Shown: piece by piece, positions 36,375 through 45,368 of the stretch
Layout: each line of letters opens with the position of its first letter
How positions within the stretch are numbered: the first letter of the stretch is position 1
From: Verrucomicrobiia bacterium
GTDB lineage: Bacteria > Verrucomicrobiota > Verrucomicrobiia > Limisphaerales > Fontisphaeraceae
Length of the DNA stretch: 64,000 nucleotides
Assembly (NCBI GenBank): GCA_026414565.1
Contig: JAOAIT010000044.1
Location: 1-64,000, forward strand
Reading direction: 5' to 3'
Program-made: the position numbers and the translations under genes
Notes under the pieces: generated by a model
Databases searched by the model: none
The model's input: the letters and a program-made list of their open reading frames with translations, nothing else
What the model was told of the DNA's origin: nothing

Positions 36375-37505
36375 TTAACTATCCGCCGGTTGGGGCGACT
36401 TTTGCGGTTGGGGCACCAGATCATTTTTTTCCACCACCGCCTCGCCGTTGCGGAGTTTGAACAGGCCGCCGTTGACGACTTTTTCACCGGGTTTCAGGCC
36501 GGCCTCCACCACCACCCAATCGCCCTGGTTGCGGCCCAAACGCACAAACTGCTGGCGCACGGTCAAACCGGCGGTGCCGTTGGTGCCGGAGCGCGGCTCC
36601 ACCACGAACACCGAGGCCCCGTAAGGCGCGCTGAGCACGCTGGTGGCCGGGATCACCAGCACGCGCTGTTCCCCCTGCAAGATGACCCACACGCGCACAA
36701 ACATGCCCGGCCGCAGGGCCAGGTCTTCGTTGGGCAGCACGGCGCGCAGGGCCAGGCTGCGCGTATCGGCCTGCACCTCGGGCGACAGCGCGATGAGCCG
36801 CCCCTGGAAGCGGCGCTGCGGAAAGGCGTCACTTTGCACCTCCACCACCAGGCCGGTGCGCAGCAGGCCCACCGTTTGCTGGGGCAGGGAGAAGTCCACA
36901 TACACGGGCTGCAGCGCCTGCAGGGTCACCAGCGGCCGCCCCGCCTCCACATATTGGCCCAGGTGCACCTGGCGCAGACCCAACTGGCCGGCGAAGGGCG
37001 CGCGAAGGTTTTTCTTGGCCATGACGGCGCGGATGGCATCGGCGTTGGCGAGGTTGGCCTTCAGGGTGGCCTCTGCCGTGTCCAGCTCCGACTGGGACAC
37101 AGTGTCGCCCTGGCGGAGGTTGCGCAGGCGCTCGACTTGCAGCCGGGCCAGCTCCACCTGCGCCTCGACGGCGCGCAGTTGGGCTTCTTCGCTGGAGGTG
37201 TCCAGGCACACGAGCAGGTCGCCCGCTTTGACCATGGCGCCGTCTGTGAAGAAAATTTCGCGGACCGTTCCGGGAATCTCCGGGCTGATGGCCACGCCTT
37301 GCACGGCGGCCACGGTGCCCACCGCCTCCAGTTGCACCGGCCAGGTTTCTTCGTGGGCCACGGCCGTGGCCACGGCGATGGGCGGCGGTGTAAAGGCCTG
37401 GCCGGCGGCAATGAGCCGTCCAATTTGCAGGGCCTTGATGCCACCCAGCGCCCCCGCAATGAGAAGCAGCAGCAACAGGGATAGGACAAGATTACGTTTT
37501 TTCAT
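36375..37505 (-). CDS. RND efflux membrane-fusion (adaptor) protein
   Basis: This encodes 376 residues. An N-terminal anchor (about 6-25) is followed by a lipoyl-like/biotinyl-like half (LEAVGTVAAVQGVAISPEIPGTVREIFF), an α-hairpin (about 105-165) and a β-barrel (VYVDFSLPQQTVGLLRTGLVVEVQSDAFP). It bridges the inner-membrane RND pump and an outer-membrane channel. It overlaps the tetR-type gene upstream by 14 bp and precedes the pump, so regulator-adaptor-pump form one operon. Confidence 0.92.
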   Translation of the reverse strand: MKKRNLVLSLLLLLLIAGALGGIKALQIGRLIAAGQAFTPPPIAVATAVAHEETWPVQLEAVGTVAAVQGVAISPEIPGTVREIFFTDGAMVKAGDLLVCLDTSSEEAQLRAVEAQVELARLQVERLRNLRQGDTVSQSELDTAEATLKANLANADAIRAVMAKKNLRAPFAGQLGLRQVHLGQYVEAGRPLVTLQALQPVYVDFSLPQQTVGLLRTGLVVEVQSDAFPQRRFQGRLIALSPEVQADTRSLALRAVLPNEDLALRPGMFVRVWVILQGEQRVLVIPATSVLSAPYGASVFVVEPRSGTNGTAGLTVRQQFVRLGRNQGDWVVVEAGLKPGEKVVNGGLFKLRNGEAVVEKNDLVPQPQKSPQPADS

Positions 37506-38238
37506 GGGCTTTCCTTCCGGCGGTGCGCCGCCGGTGCGACGGGGTCGCGGCGTGCGGGGGTGTGCTCCGGCTCGCGGGCGGCTTGCGCAGCATGCCGCGC
37601 AACATGGTTTCAGCCATCAAGGCGGCGGTCTGTTTGGTGGGCCGCCAGGCCAGCCAACGGCTGCGGCTGCAGTTCAAATGCAAGGCGACCAGTCCGTGCA
37701 TGGCGGCCCATAACATCTGGGCCACCTGTTCCGCGTCACGGTAGGCCGGCAGAAAGCGTCCCGCCCGGATGGCCTCCTCCACCGCCTGCCGCAGGAACGC
37801 ATAACTGTCCTGCGATGGATCCCCCTGAGTGATGCCCACCTCATGCGGGGCGGGCTCCGGGTAAGGGATGATGAACATGAATTGATAATGCTGGGGATGC
37901 TCCAGGCCAAAGCGGACATACGCCTGCCCCGCCTGCCGCAGGCGCTCCACCGGATCGCGCACCTGGGCCAGCCGCTGGAAAAACGATTGCAGCGCGAGAA
38001 AATCCCGGCGGCACAATTCATGCAGCAACGCCGCCTTGTCTGGAAAATGGTAGTACAGCGCGGTGGCGGTGTAGCCGATGCGCTCGGCAATTTGCCGCAT
38101 CGTCACCGCTTCATAGCCCCGGCTGACGAACAAGGCGCGGGCGGCTGCCAGAATCTGCTCGCGCAAGGCCGCCTTCCTTTGTTCCCGTTGTGGAGAGGAC
38201 TTAACCACGTTAAAATTTCTAACCATGTTAAGTAACAT
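37492..38238 (-). CDS. TetR-family transcriptional regulator
   Basis: This encodes 248 residues from M1. The HTH near 25-70 (ILAAARALFVSRGYEAVTMRQIAERIGYTATALYYHFPDKAALLHEL) is typical, and the C-terminal domain is a ligand-binding TetR_C_33-like fold, ending in a basic Pro/Arg tail. It probably represses its own operon with the adaptor and RND pump. M5 (38224-38226) is an equally likely start. The start lies inside an operator-like palindrome, which suggests autorepression. Confidence 0.9.
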   Translation of the reverse strand: MLLNMVRNFNVVKSSPQREQRKAALREQILAAARALFVSRGYEAVTMRQIAERIGYTATALYYHFPDKAALLHELCRRDFLALQSFFQRLAQVRDPVERLRQAGQAYVRFGLEHPQHYQFMFIIPYPEPAPHEVGITQGDPSQDSYAFLRQAVEEAIRAGRFLPAYRDAEQVAQMLWAAMHGLVALHLNCSRSRWLAWRPTKQTAALMAETMLRGMLRKPPASRSTPPHAATPSHRRRTAGRKAHEKT

Positions 38239-38240
38239 GG
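38201..38240. promoter_or_regulatory. Tandem operator-like dyads at the TetR-family gene start
   Basis: TTAACCACGTTAA (38201-38213) is an inverted repeat with a 3-base centre. CTAACCATGTTAA (38219-38231) repeats it at 11 of 13 positions, 18 bp downstream. The second copy overlaps the perfect palindrome CCATGTTAAGTAACATGG (38223-38240). The cluster covers the M1 and M5 start codons of the tetR-type gene and is AT-rich within GC-rich DNA. It is a good candidate TetR binding region, inferred from symmetry and position. Confidence 0.6.
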
Positions 38241-38316
38241 CGGCGCCGGCCCGTCAAGTGGCGAAGCGGTGAATTCCTCCTGAAGGTGGCGCAACGGGCC
38301 CCCTTCGTCCCCCGGC

Positions 38317-39900
38317 TCACTCGTCCTGCCCGCGCTGGCGCGGCAGGGACATCACATACCGCTCCCAGAGTTTGTACTCCACGTACATCTCCAGAAACGT
38401 GTCAGGCGGATTGCGCCGGGCGGGCGGGCGCAGGCCAAACAAGCCCACCATGAGGTATTGTTTGTTGCTTTTTTCGTCCAGCTCGGCGTGCAGGGAGGCG
38501 TTGATGAGCATGATGGGCGCATAAGGATCGGCGGGCATTTCCTCCCACCAGCCCACCCGCTGGAACTCGCGCAAATACCATGGCAACGGCCACACACTCA
38601 CGGGCGAGACCACTTTGATGAGCACATTGGTGCCGTCGGGATGCACGGCGGCCACGGCTTTGACCTTCTGCACCAGCTCGAAAATGTTGGGGATCGTCTG
38701 GCTGTGGACATACGGGTTGGTGCGGTCATAGGCCACCGGCACGGCCGCCCGCCAGGCTTGCCAGAGCAGATGACCGGCCACGCCAGCCAGCGCCAACAGC
38801 AGCACGCCCCGGGCCCAGCGGGGGCGCGCCCATTCCCACAAACAAGCCACGCCCATTCCCGCCAGCAGAATCAACCCCTGATGAAACACCAGCATGCACC
38901 AGGGTGTTTTGTAGGGGATCACCGTGTAAATCACGAGCAGCACCAGGGTGTACACCAGCAGAAATCCGCCCAACACCGGATTCACGGCGGCGGGCAGCCG
39001 CCGGGCCAGCACGGCGACCGCGCCCACCAGCGCCAGCGCCAGGATGCCGCCTTCCGTCCACACATGGCTTTTGGGGGGATGAAACCAGAACAAATGCTCA
39101 AAATAATAAGTCCACGGTTTGACCAGCGGGGAGGCGCCGCCGGCGCGGGAAATCCAGTGTTCGTACGTCAGCACCGCATCCAAGATGCCCCGCGGGTGGG
39201 TGAAAAAGGACGTAAAAAAGAGCGTTGCCGCGGCCACGGCCGCCGCCCCGGCCAGCGCCCAATGCCGGGGGTTCCACCAAGGGCGTTTGGCAAGCATTGC
39301 CCCGCCTTCCCGGCACTGGCGCCACCACACTGCCGCCACGCCGGCCGCGGCGGCGGCCACTTGAAACACGAAGGTTTCCTTGGTGGCATACATCAGGCCC
39401 ACGGCCGCGCCGCTCGCCGCCGCCCAGGGCCAGCGGCCGGTCTGCACGTATCGCCAGCCGGCCCCCAGGGCCATGAAGGTGAAGAAAATGAGAAAGATCT
39501 CGTGAATGAAATAACGGCTGTAAAAAACAAAAGCCGGACTAATGGCCAGCAGCAGGCCGGCGGTCACGGTGGCCACGCGGCCGAGGCCGTCGGCCAGCCA
39601 CGCCAGCAGCAGGATCATCAAGGCCCCAAACACCACCGGCGCCACGCGCAAATTGGCGTCGGACATCCGGGCCTCGGGCGCGGCCAGACGCACGAAGGGC
39701 AGGGAGAGATAGTGGAGAGTGGGGCCGTGGAATTCCTCGGGGTTGTAACGATAGTGCCCCTTCTCCACCAGGTCGCGGAGGATCCAGGCGTTGACCCCCT
39801 CATCATTATGCAAAGGCCGCCGGTCCAGTTGGGGCCAGCGCAGCCCCATGGCCCCGGCGGCCAGCAGGAGTAACAGCACCCGGATCAGCCAGCCGTTCAT
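38317..39900 (-). CDS. Agl23-like (TIGR03663-type) polytopic glycosyltransferase-related protein
   Basis: This encodes 527 residues with about 11-12 membrane helices. The N-terminal loop RRPLHNDEGVNAWILRD...YNPEEFHGPTLHY carries the acidic motif of GT-C/GT39-like enzymes that use lipid-linked sugars. FYSRYFIHEIFLIFFTFM and YATKETFVFQVA are characteristic of the TIGR03663/Agl23 group. It probably acts in glycan transfer or lipid-linked sugar handling at the membrane. The start at 39898-39900 overlaps the discoidin gene stop by 4 bp, so the two are cotranscribed. Confidence 0.8.
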   Translation of the reverse strand: MNGWLIRVLLLLLAAGAMGLRWPQLDRRPLHNDEGVNAWILRDLVEKGHYRYNPEEFHGPTLHYLSLPFVRLAAPEARMSDANLRVAPVVFGALMILLLAWLADGLGRVATVTAGLLLAISPAFVFYSRYFIHEIFLIFFTFMALGAGWRYVQTGRWPWAAASGAAVGLMYATKETFVFQVAAAAAGVAAVWWRQCREGGAMLAKRPWWNPRHWALAGAAAVAAATLFFTSFFTHPRGILDAVLTYEHWISRAGGASPLVKPWTYYFEHLFWFHPPKSHVWTEGGILALALVGAVAVLARRLPAAVNPVLGGFLLVYTLVLLVIYTVIPYKTPWCMLVFHQGLILLAGMGVACLWEWARPRWARGVLLLALAGVAGHLLWQAWRAAVPVAYDRTNPYVHSQTIPNIFELVQKVKAVAAVHPDGTNVLIKVVSPVSVWPLPWYLREFQRVGWWEEMPADPYAPIMLINASLHAELDEKSNKQYLMVGLFGLRPPARRNPPDTFLEMYVEYKLWERYVMSLPRQRGQDE

Positions 39901-40586
39901 TTGGCCGGCAGGGCGTACACTTCGATTTCCGTCCGGTTGTTGAGCGCGCTCAAGTGACTGCCGTTGGAATACCAACGCACATAACGGGCCACCTCGCCCT
40001 TGCCGTCGATCACGCGGCCCCAGCGCGTCTCGAAATACTGGCGGTCCTTGCCGATGCCCAGGCCGGCCTTGTTTTCGAAGTCATTGTTGAACAGCGTGCG
40101 GACGTTCTTGGTGAACTCGGCATCATCGGCAATCTGGATGATCACCCGTTGATAGGTCTGGATGTAACGATGGTCATGCCAGATGGCGATGGCATAAATC
40201 TTGTACATGTCCTGCAAATCCACCTGCACCCATTGGATGCCCTTGCGCATCTCCACCACCTGGTCGTCAAAGGCTTCCTTGTCGCCGTCGGTGATTTGTT
40301 CCAGCGAGCCGGTGATGGGATTCTTGTCGCTGGCGGTCACGGGCTTTTTGAGGGCCACATTTTTCACGCCGGGCGGCGCCATGAACGGCGGGGGTTCCTT
40401 CTCCGGCACCGGCTCCACATTGGGGCCGCTGGGCAAATCTTCCGGCGTGCCTTTCAGCGTGGGTTGAGGAATTTTGAGCGGCAGTGGCGCCAAATCCGCG
40501 GCGACGACGTTGAACGTCCAGGCCAGCGCCCACAGCGCGCCAGCCATCATCAGGGCGATTACCTTTCTCATGACCATCAATTTCAT
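39897..40586 (-). CDS. Secreted F5/8 type C (discoidin)-like protein
   Basis: This encodes 229 residues from ATG 40584-40586, with a signal peptide (about 5-30) and a Pro-rich linker (about 32-75). The β-sandwich that follows has NVALKKPVTASDKNPITGSLEQITDGDKEA and WVQVDLQDMYKIYAIAIWHDHR, the hallmarks of carbohydrate-binding discoidin domains. It probably binds glycan at the cell surface. It overlaps and precedes the Agl23-like gene, suggesting a joint role. An upstream GTG at 40634 is possible but would delay the signal peptide. Confidence 0.75.
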   Translation of the reverse strand: MKLMVMRKVIALMMAGALWALAWTFNVVAADLAPLPLKIPQPTLKGTPEDLPSGPNVEPVPEKEPPPFMAPPGVKNVALKKPVTASDKNPITGSLEQITDGDKEAFDDQVVEMRKGIQWVQVDLQDMYKIYAIAIWHDHRYIQTYQRVIIQIADDAEFTKNVRTLFNNDFENKAGLGIGKDRQYFETRWGRVIDGKGEVARYVRWYSNGSHLSALNNRTEIEVYALPAK

Positions 40587-40868
40587 TTTGGTTTGCTTTG
40601 CTTTTTCCACCATTGGAAAGCCAGCAGTTTCCACAAATTAGACCGCCTTCCAAGCCAAAATTATTCAACGCCCGGGATGCCTCAATCAAGATCATGGGAA
40701 TGGGTTTGACCATGGGTGGACGGGAAGGGTGGCTGGTCTGAAAGGTAAATGGCGCGTCTTTACGGGCCAACAGGCCCCCATCGCGCCCCAAAACAGCCCC
40801 GCGCTGCGCTCAGGCATGACAAAAGGATTGACCGCACCCGGCGGTGGTGTCCAATAAGGTCACGCCTT

Positions 40869-42830
40869 ATGCGCCCCCTGTGGATAGCCCGGCAAAGCCT
40901 GGGATATGCGGTAGCCATTCTTTGGCTGGCCGGGTTGGCGGGAGCAGATGGCAAACTCTTCTCGCAGAATCCGCACTACCGCTCCCAGGTTGATGCTCTG
41001 TTGAAGGGGGAGCTGGCCATCAGCCGGTCGCCGGTATGCGCGACGCATGATTTAACGTGGTCGGAGGGCGGCGTGCATCAAGTGTGGGGTCTGGGCGTCC
41101 CGGTGTGGCGTCTGCCCTGGGAGTTGGCGGCGCGGGCGGCGGGGTTCCCGGCGTTTCCGGATGTGTGGGCTTTCGGCTTGTTTGCGGCAGTGGCGGCCTT
41201 TGGTTTGTTGTGCGCGCTGTGGGGCTGGCAGGAACCGGAGCAAGTGGAGGCCCCCGGCCAGTTCTGGGCTTTCGCCGTCGGCGTCAGCGGCGCGATGCTC
41301 ATATTGCTCATGTTTCCGCCGCTTTTCGGACTGCTGGCGACGCGGTTTGGCATCTACGAGGAGGCGGTGGCGTATGAGTATTTCTACGCGCTGGTTTTGC
41401 TGAGGGTGCTGGCGCGGCTGGCGCAACGGACGAGCAGCCGGTGGTGGTGGGTGTTGTGCCTGTTGGCGGGCCTGGGTGGTTTCATACGCCCGCCACTGAT
41501 CTTCTACGGCATGGCGGCGGTGGTGGTGGGCGCGGGGGTTTGGTGGTGGGGGCGCCCGTTTCGCGCACAAGAGATTGCAGCAGAGTCTGCGACGGCATCC
41601 GAGGCAAGTATGGCGGATGGGCCTGCGGCAACCAAGGGGAGGCCTTGCGCTAAACGGTGCGGCGGCTGGCGCGCGCTCGGGTTGGGGCTGGTGTTGTTTG
41701 GCCTCGGCGGGGCCCTGCTGTTTTACACGAACCTGGCCCGGTTTGGCAGCGGGTTTGAGTTTGGGCACCGGCTGAATTTGCAGAATCTCTATGGTTCGAT
41801 GTACGCCACGCGGTTTGATCATCCGTACCAACTGGAACCGGTGTGGTCCGCCAGCCGGGAGCTGCTGGGGCTGTTATTTTTCACCCGCGAGTTCAATGGC
41901 GGCGATTTTTACCAGCAGAACTTCTTTCCCGGCCAGTCGCCCACCTTGCGCTGGCGGGAGGTGTACCTGACGACGTATAACCCCTGGTACTGGCCCTGGC
42001 TGGCGGGGGGAGGGGTGGCGACGGCGTGCGCAGGGGCGGTGTGGTGGCGGCGGCACCGGCGGGGCGCCGATGTTCCGGCGCACGCGCGGCTTATCGTGGC
42101 GCTGGGCCTGTGGGGCGCGCTGGCCGGCGTCACATTGTTTGGCTTTTATCTGCGGAACAGCGTCATTTCTTCCCGCTACCTTTTGGATTTCATGCCGGCG
42201 TTTGGGGCGTTGATGGCGGCAGGCTGGCTGGGGTGGTGCGCGTGGGCGGGGACGGGGCGGGGGTCCAAAGTGCTGCTGCCACTGTCTCTGTTGGTGTTAA
42301 GCGGGTGGACGGTCTGGCAAGTCAAGGGCCTGCGCAGTGCCTACGGCCGGCCTCGCCTCTGGACATGGACTGAGGTGCAACGGCAGATGGAAAAGCAACA
42401 GGCCAAGGCCGCTCAACCGCGCCCGGCGCTGCCGTCATATTACGACGCGGCCACCCGGTTTGACGATTACTTGATACCCTATAACGGAGCGGGCTGGACA
42501 ACGGGGAGCGGCGCGGTGATGCCGTTGGTCATCTTGTTTGTGGAAAATCCGGAGTACTTGGAGCTGACCGTGCGGCCCGACCGGCAGGATTGGGAGAAAG
42601 AGCCGCCGGAGCACGTGCGCGCAAAGGTCGGGCTGGAATTTCTGGTGCGGGAAAGCGTGATTAAGAGCGGGGATGTCTGGGTGGTGCGGTTTCGCGGGCC
42701 GCAGCAGCAGCGTTATCAACAAGGGCTGCAGACGGCATTTGTAGTTTGTGTGCCGAATACACATCTGTCCGCACGCCATACATCATGGTGCCTGCTTAGA
42801 GCCGAATGGCGGGGGCAGAATAACAAATAG
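40869..42830 (+). CDS. Large polytopic membrane protein, possible GT-C glycosyltransferase
   Basis: This encodes 653 residues starting at ATG 40869. About 10-12 hydrophobic segments are followed by a soluble C-terminal domain (about 500-653). An N-terminal periplasmic loop has SQNPHYRSQVDALLKGELAISRSP and WSEGGVHQVWGLGVP. The layout resembles GT-C proteins of PMT/ArnT type, but I see no definite acidic DE/DD signature, so the assignment is tentative. It begins the accessory island and is the last GC-rich gene before the AT-rich array. Confidence 0.6.
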   Translation: MRPLWIARQSLGYAVAILWLAGLAGADGKLFSQNPHYRSQVDALLKGELAISRSPVCATHDLTWSEGGVHQVWGLGVPVWRLPWELAARAAGFPAFPDVWAFGLFAAVAAFGLLCALWGWQEPEQVEAPGQFWAFAVGVSGAMLILLMFPPLFGLLATRFGIYEEAVAYEYFYALVLLRVLARLAQRTSSRWWWVLCLLAGLGGFIRPPLIFYGMAAVVVGAGVWWWGRPFRAQEIAAESATASEASMADGPAATKGRPCAKRCGGWRALGLGLVLFGLGGALLFYTNLARFGSGFEFGHRLNLQNLYGSMYATRFDHPYQLEPVWSASRELLGLLFFTREFNGGDFYQQNFFPGQSPTLRWREVYLTTYNPWYWPWLAGGGVATACAGAVWWRRHRRGADVPAHARLIVALGLWGALAGVTLFGFYLRNSVISSRYLLDFMPAFGALMAAGWLGWCAWAGTGRGSKVLLPLSLLVLSGWTVWQVKGLRSAYGRPRLWTWTEVQRQMEKQQAKAAQPRPALPSYYDAATRFDDYLIPYNGAGWTTGSGAVMPLVILFVENPEYLELTVRPDRQDWEKEPPEHVRAKVGLEFLVRESVIKSGDVWVVRFRGPQQQRYQQGLQTAFVVCVPNTHLSARHTSWCLLRAEWRGQNNK

Positions 42831-43118
42831 AATTAGTGACACCCCGAATTTTTTTAAATGAGTAGAATACGTATGCGTAAGTAATCGCGGATTAACATGT
42901 TACATTGAAAAAATAATTTTATACAAAAGGTGTTGACAAGTATTTTTTTTGCTAACTTGATTGCTGTAATCCAGTTTAAGGTTCACCGTCTGCTGTCTGG
43001 TGGCTGGTGCAAGGTGTGCTGGAGGAGAACGGTTGAGACACGGACGCGTGAAGGAGAGGCCGGAAAGAGACGCCAGAGTCTTGGGAGTAGGGTGAAGGAG
43101 TGGCAAAAGGCGGGCGCA
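42831..43118. other. AT-rich intergenic region before the secreted-protein array
   Basis: These 288 bp contain long A/T runs, a TTGACA at 42933-42938 without a convincing -10, and the short palindrome TAACATGTTA at 42893-42902. The base composition shifts sharply from the gene before it. A promoter for the following array is plausible but not demonstrable by eye. No gene is supported here. Confidence 0.4.
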
Positions 43119-43600
43119 ATGATTCTTACGAAGATGTTCGCCCGATGGAAAAGGGTCGCCAGCGTGGTTGCGATGTTGGCGGCAGGGTTGGGTGATGTAT
43201 TGGGGGCGGCAAGTGAGCTGGATTGGCAGACGCATTTTTCCGTCACCTGGCAGATGACCGCTTCATTGGTTATCAGCAATCGAATGACCAATTTTAGCTA
43301 TTGCCACCCCTTTACGTTGCAACGGCGGGGAAGTCAATGGCGCATGAAAGTCGCCTGGGAAGCAATCAGTGGGCCACTTATTATGATATTGGTTGTGATG
43401 GAACAAATATTTATGCGGTGCACCATGATACCCTTTCGCCGGACGCTCCCAAAGATTGTAACTCAGCGCAGGTGCATCCAGGGATAATCTGCACGTTACC
43501 CGGTGGGCGAATTCAATGGTTTTCCTTCTGCCGGGTCGTGGGCGGTGAAAGGTCGGCATGTGGAAAACGGGCTGGAGAAAAAAATGACAGACAAAAATGC
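43119..43600 (+). pseudogene. Frameshifted, truncated paralog of the array's large secreted protein
   Basis: From ATG 43119 the first frame gives a signal peptide (MILTKMFARWKRVASVVAMLAAG) and LDWQTHFSVTWQMTASL...GSQWRMKV. The frame then changes near 43345-43385, and the next frame continues with NQWATYYDIGCDGTNIYAVHHD. The gene at 43636 has CTWRIETKV and EVQHDGTNIYEIRK in the same order and spacing. The match fades before 43600, so the copy is frameshifted and cut off at about 150 residues. It is relic copy 0 of the array. Confidence 0.7.
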
Positions 43601-43635
43601 CCAGGTCTGAAGGCAAGAAAACTATTGCGCACAGG

Positions 43636-44763
43636 ATGGCAAAGACCAGGCTGACCCATGGCAAAGCCGGTTTGGCACTAATTATCGCTGCAGCCGGTTT
43701 GGCTTGTCTGCAAGGTCAGACCTTTACTGTAACCGGAACGCTGGTGCAGCATAGTTATATTCCATCAACGGGCGATCCAGGTGGCAAACTTGTCGAAGTG
43801 CAAAATTATACATTTGTGATGCACCGGCACAAATGCACATGGCGAATAGAGACCAAAGTCAAGGATCAAAGCCCGGGTTTTGACCATATTATCGAATACG
43901 AGGTCCAACACGATGGTACTAATATATACGAAATTCGCAAGACCAACCCTGACTTAATACAACCAGAACGCCAGGCGAAAGAAGCTCGTGCCAAAAAAGT
44001 AAATTGCTTTGCTGAGGTGTATGCGTCGTTGGTTCCGCGGGGAAATGCTACGCGAGCCAATATTATATACCTGGCTTATGGGGCGACGTGTTACTTGAAT
44101 AGCAGCGGGCGAGGCCGCATTAAACCCTTTGGATTGCTGGATGACCGGCTGTTCACCAACGCGCACTACCAGGTGGGCGCTGAATGGGAGTTTAACACGG
44201 GTTATCCAGGACTTTTGAAGAGCCTGAAATGGTATTCTGATGGTACATATTATGTTCTTTCATCGAATAAACAACTTCAACAGCGCCGGCACCCGCCGCC
44301 CTATCATAACGGATTCTTGCAGGGAGAGTATGAAGTTATTAGAACAACCAATGTATCAGGGATGCACATGCCAATTGTTTTTGCTTTGAACATATACACA
44401 CCTGCTGTGAGTGGCAAAGGCAGCAACGAATTGTACATGGTGGTCAGATATTATGGACAGGCGCAATCCATCCATGTCGAGGCCCCTGATACTGCGGCCA
44501 ATATACTGAAATCTCCAGGGGATGTTTTGGTATATGACAAACGATTTTCCAAGATTAGCAGGCCAATAGTGTATCATGCGTCCACAAACTGGCCATTTGG
44601 AAATACACAGCTAATCCGGGAGCTGTATCAACTGCAAATGCAACTGGACGCGAAAAATGAGGCGCCTCCACGGCAAGCAAGAGTTATTGCTGCATTGTTG
44701 TTGGTATTATTATTATTTTGGCCACTGGTTTTTTGTTGGCGAAAGGCTGGAACAAGACATTAA
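43636..44763 (+). CDS. Array large protein A: secreted, tail-anchored, family not recognised
   Basis: This encodes 375 residues starting at ATG 43636 (43597 is an alternative). A signal peptide ends near LACLQGQ. A β-rich body has TFTVTGTLVQHSY, TWRIETKV, HDGTNIYEIRK, ANIIYLAYGATCY, GRIKPFGLLDD, PGLLKSLKWYSDG and PPPYHNGF. One C-terminal helix (about 345-366, VIAALLLVLLLFWPLVFCW) ends in RKAGTRH and would anchor it in the membrane facing outward. It is paralogous to the gene at 47493-48662. The body has two close Cys and several Asn-x-Thr/Ser sites. I recognise no known family. Confidence 0.8.
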   Translation: MAKTRLTHGKAGLALIIAAAGLACLQGQTFTVTGTLVQHSYIPSTGDPGGKLVEVQNYTFVMHRHKCTWRIETKVKDQSPGFDHIIEYEVQHDGTNIYEIRKTNPDLIQPERQAKEARAKKVNCFAEVYASLVPRGNATRANIIYLAYGATCYLNSSGRGRIKPFGLLDDRLFTNAHYQVGAEWEFNTGYPGLLKSLKWYSDGTYYVLSSNKQLQQRRHPPPYHNGFLQGEYEVIRTTNVSGMHMPIVFALNIYTPAVSGKGSNELYMVVRYYGQAQSIHVEAPDTAANILKSPGDVLVYDKRFSKISRPIVYHASTNWPFGNTQLIRELYQLQMQLDAKNEAPPRQARVIAALLLVLLLFWPLVFCWRKAGTRH

Positions 44764-44783
44764 CCCTGAAGTTAAATAAAAAG

Positions 44784-45170
44784 ATGAAAACAATGCCAAA
44801 TCAGACCGGGTTCAAAACCGCAAAGATACTTTTTATAACCGGACTATATATGGCAACTACAGCCGGGTATGCTTGTTTCCAGTTGCAGGGAGGAGCTAGC
44901 TGTACCACTGGAACAAGCCAGTTGGCCAGAGTTGAGAATGCCTGTGTTGCTGTCGAATACCTCCCGCGTGAATCTTCTCACGGTTCAGAACTCTATGCTG
45001 TAACTGGAAAAGAAAATTGCACTGTTATATCACTAAATGTGATAAAGACAGTAACGTGGTATCGCATCTTAGACGGTTATTGCAGCTTGGAGGTTGTAAA
45101 TCAGATAGAAATCCCAACCGGAGAAAGATGTGCACAAGGGTATCTGGATGGTGATGAATGTACAATGTAG
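44784..45170 (+). CDS. Array small protein 1: secreted Cys-rich protein
   Basis: This encodes 128 residues starting at ATG 44784, 20 bp after large protein A. A signal peptide ends near MATTAGYA, and the mature part has seven Cys (ACF, SCT, ACV, NCT, YCS, RCA, ECT). The spacing suggests a compact disulfide-bonded domain. It is the small partner of the pair; a similar-sized Cys-rich gene at 46931 stands in the equivalent place. Function is unknown. Confidence 0.75.
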   Translation: MKTMPNQTGFKTAKILFITGLYMATTAGYACFQLQGGASCTTGTSQLARVENACVAVEYLPRESSHGSELYAVTGKENCTVISLNVIKTVTWYRILDGYCSLEVVNQIEIPTGERCAQGYLDGDECTM

Positions 45171-45368
45171 ATCATTAGATGAATGCATCGTCTAAACCAC
45201 TCAAGCAGTATTTTGGCCCGCAAAAATAAGATTTATGTCCGGTAAGGCTTCGTCCCATAGGTCGGATTGCACGAATCCCCAGGGAACACCTGCGCATCGG
45301 CTTAACCTGCGCACGGCGTGGCTCCGCCGGGCCTTTTTCTGCTGCCTGCCAGGTAACTCGCATTGACC

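Noticed and set aside
42893-42902. Palindrome TAACATGTTA as a second site for the TetR-type regulator
   Set aside because: The 10-bp match to the efflux operators is too short and too easy by chance in AT-rich DNA.
43340-43390. Programmed ribosomal frameshift in the first array copy
   Set aside because: No slippery heptamer or strong stem-loop is evident, and the copy is also truncated at its 3' side.
45265-45345. A third GT2 fragment (TTAACCTGCGCACGGCGTGG)
   Set aside because: Only about 20 bp resemble the GT2 genes and no reading frame supports it, so I did not annotate it.
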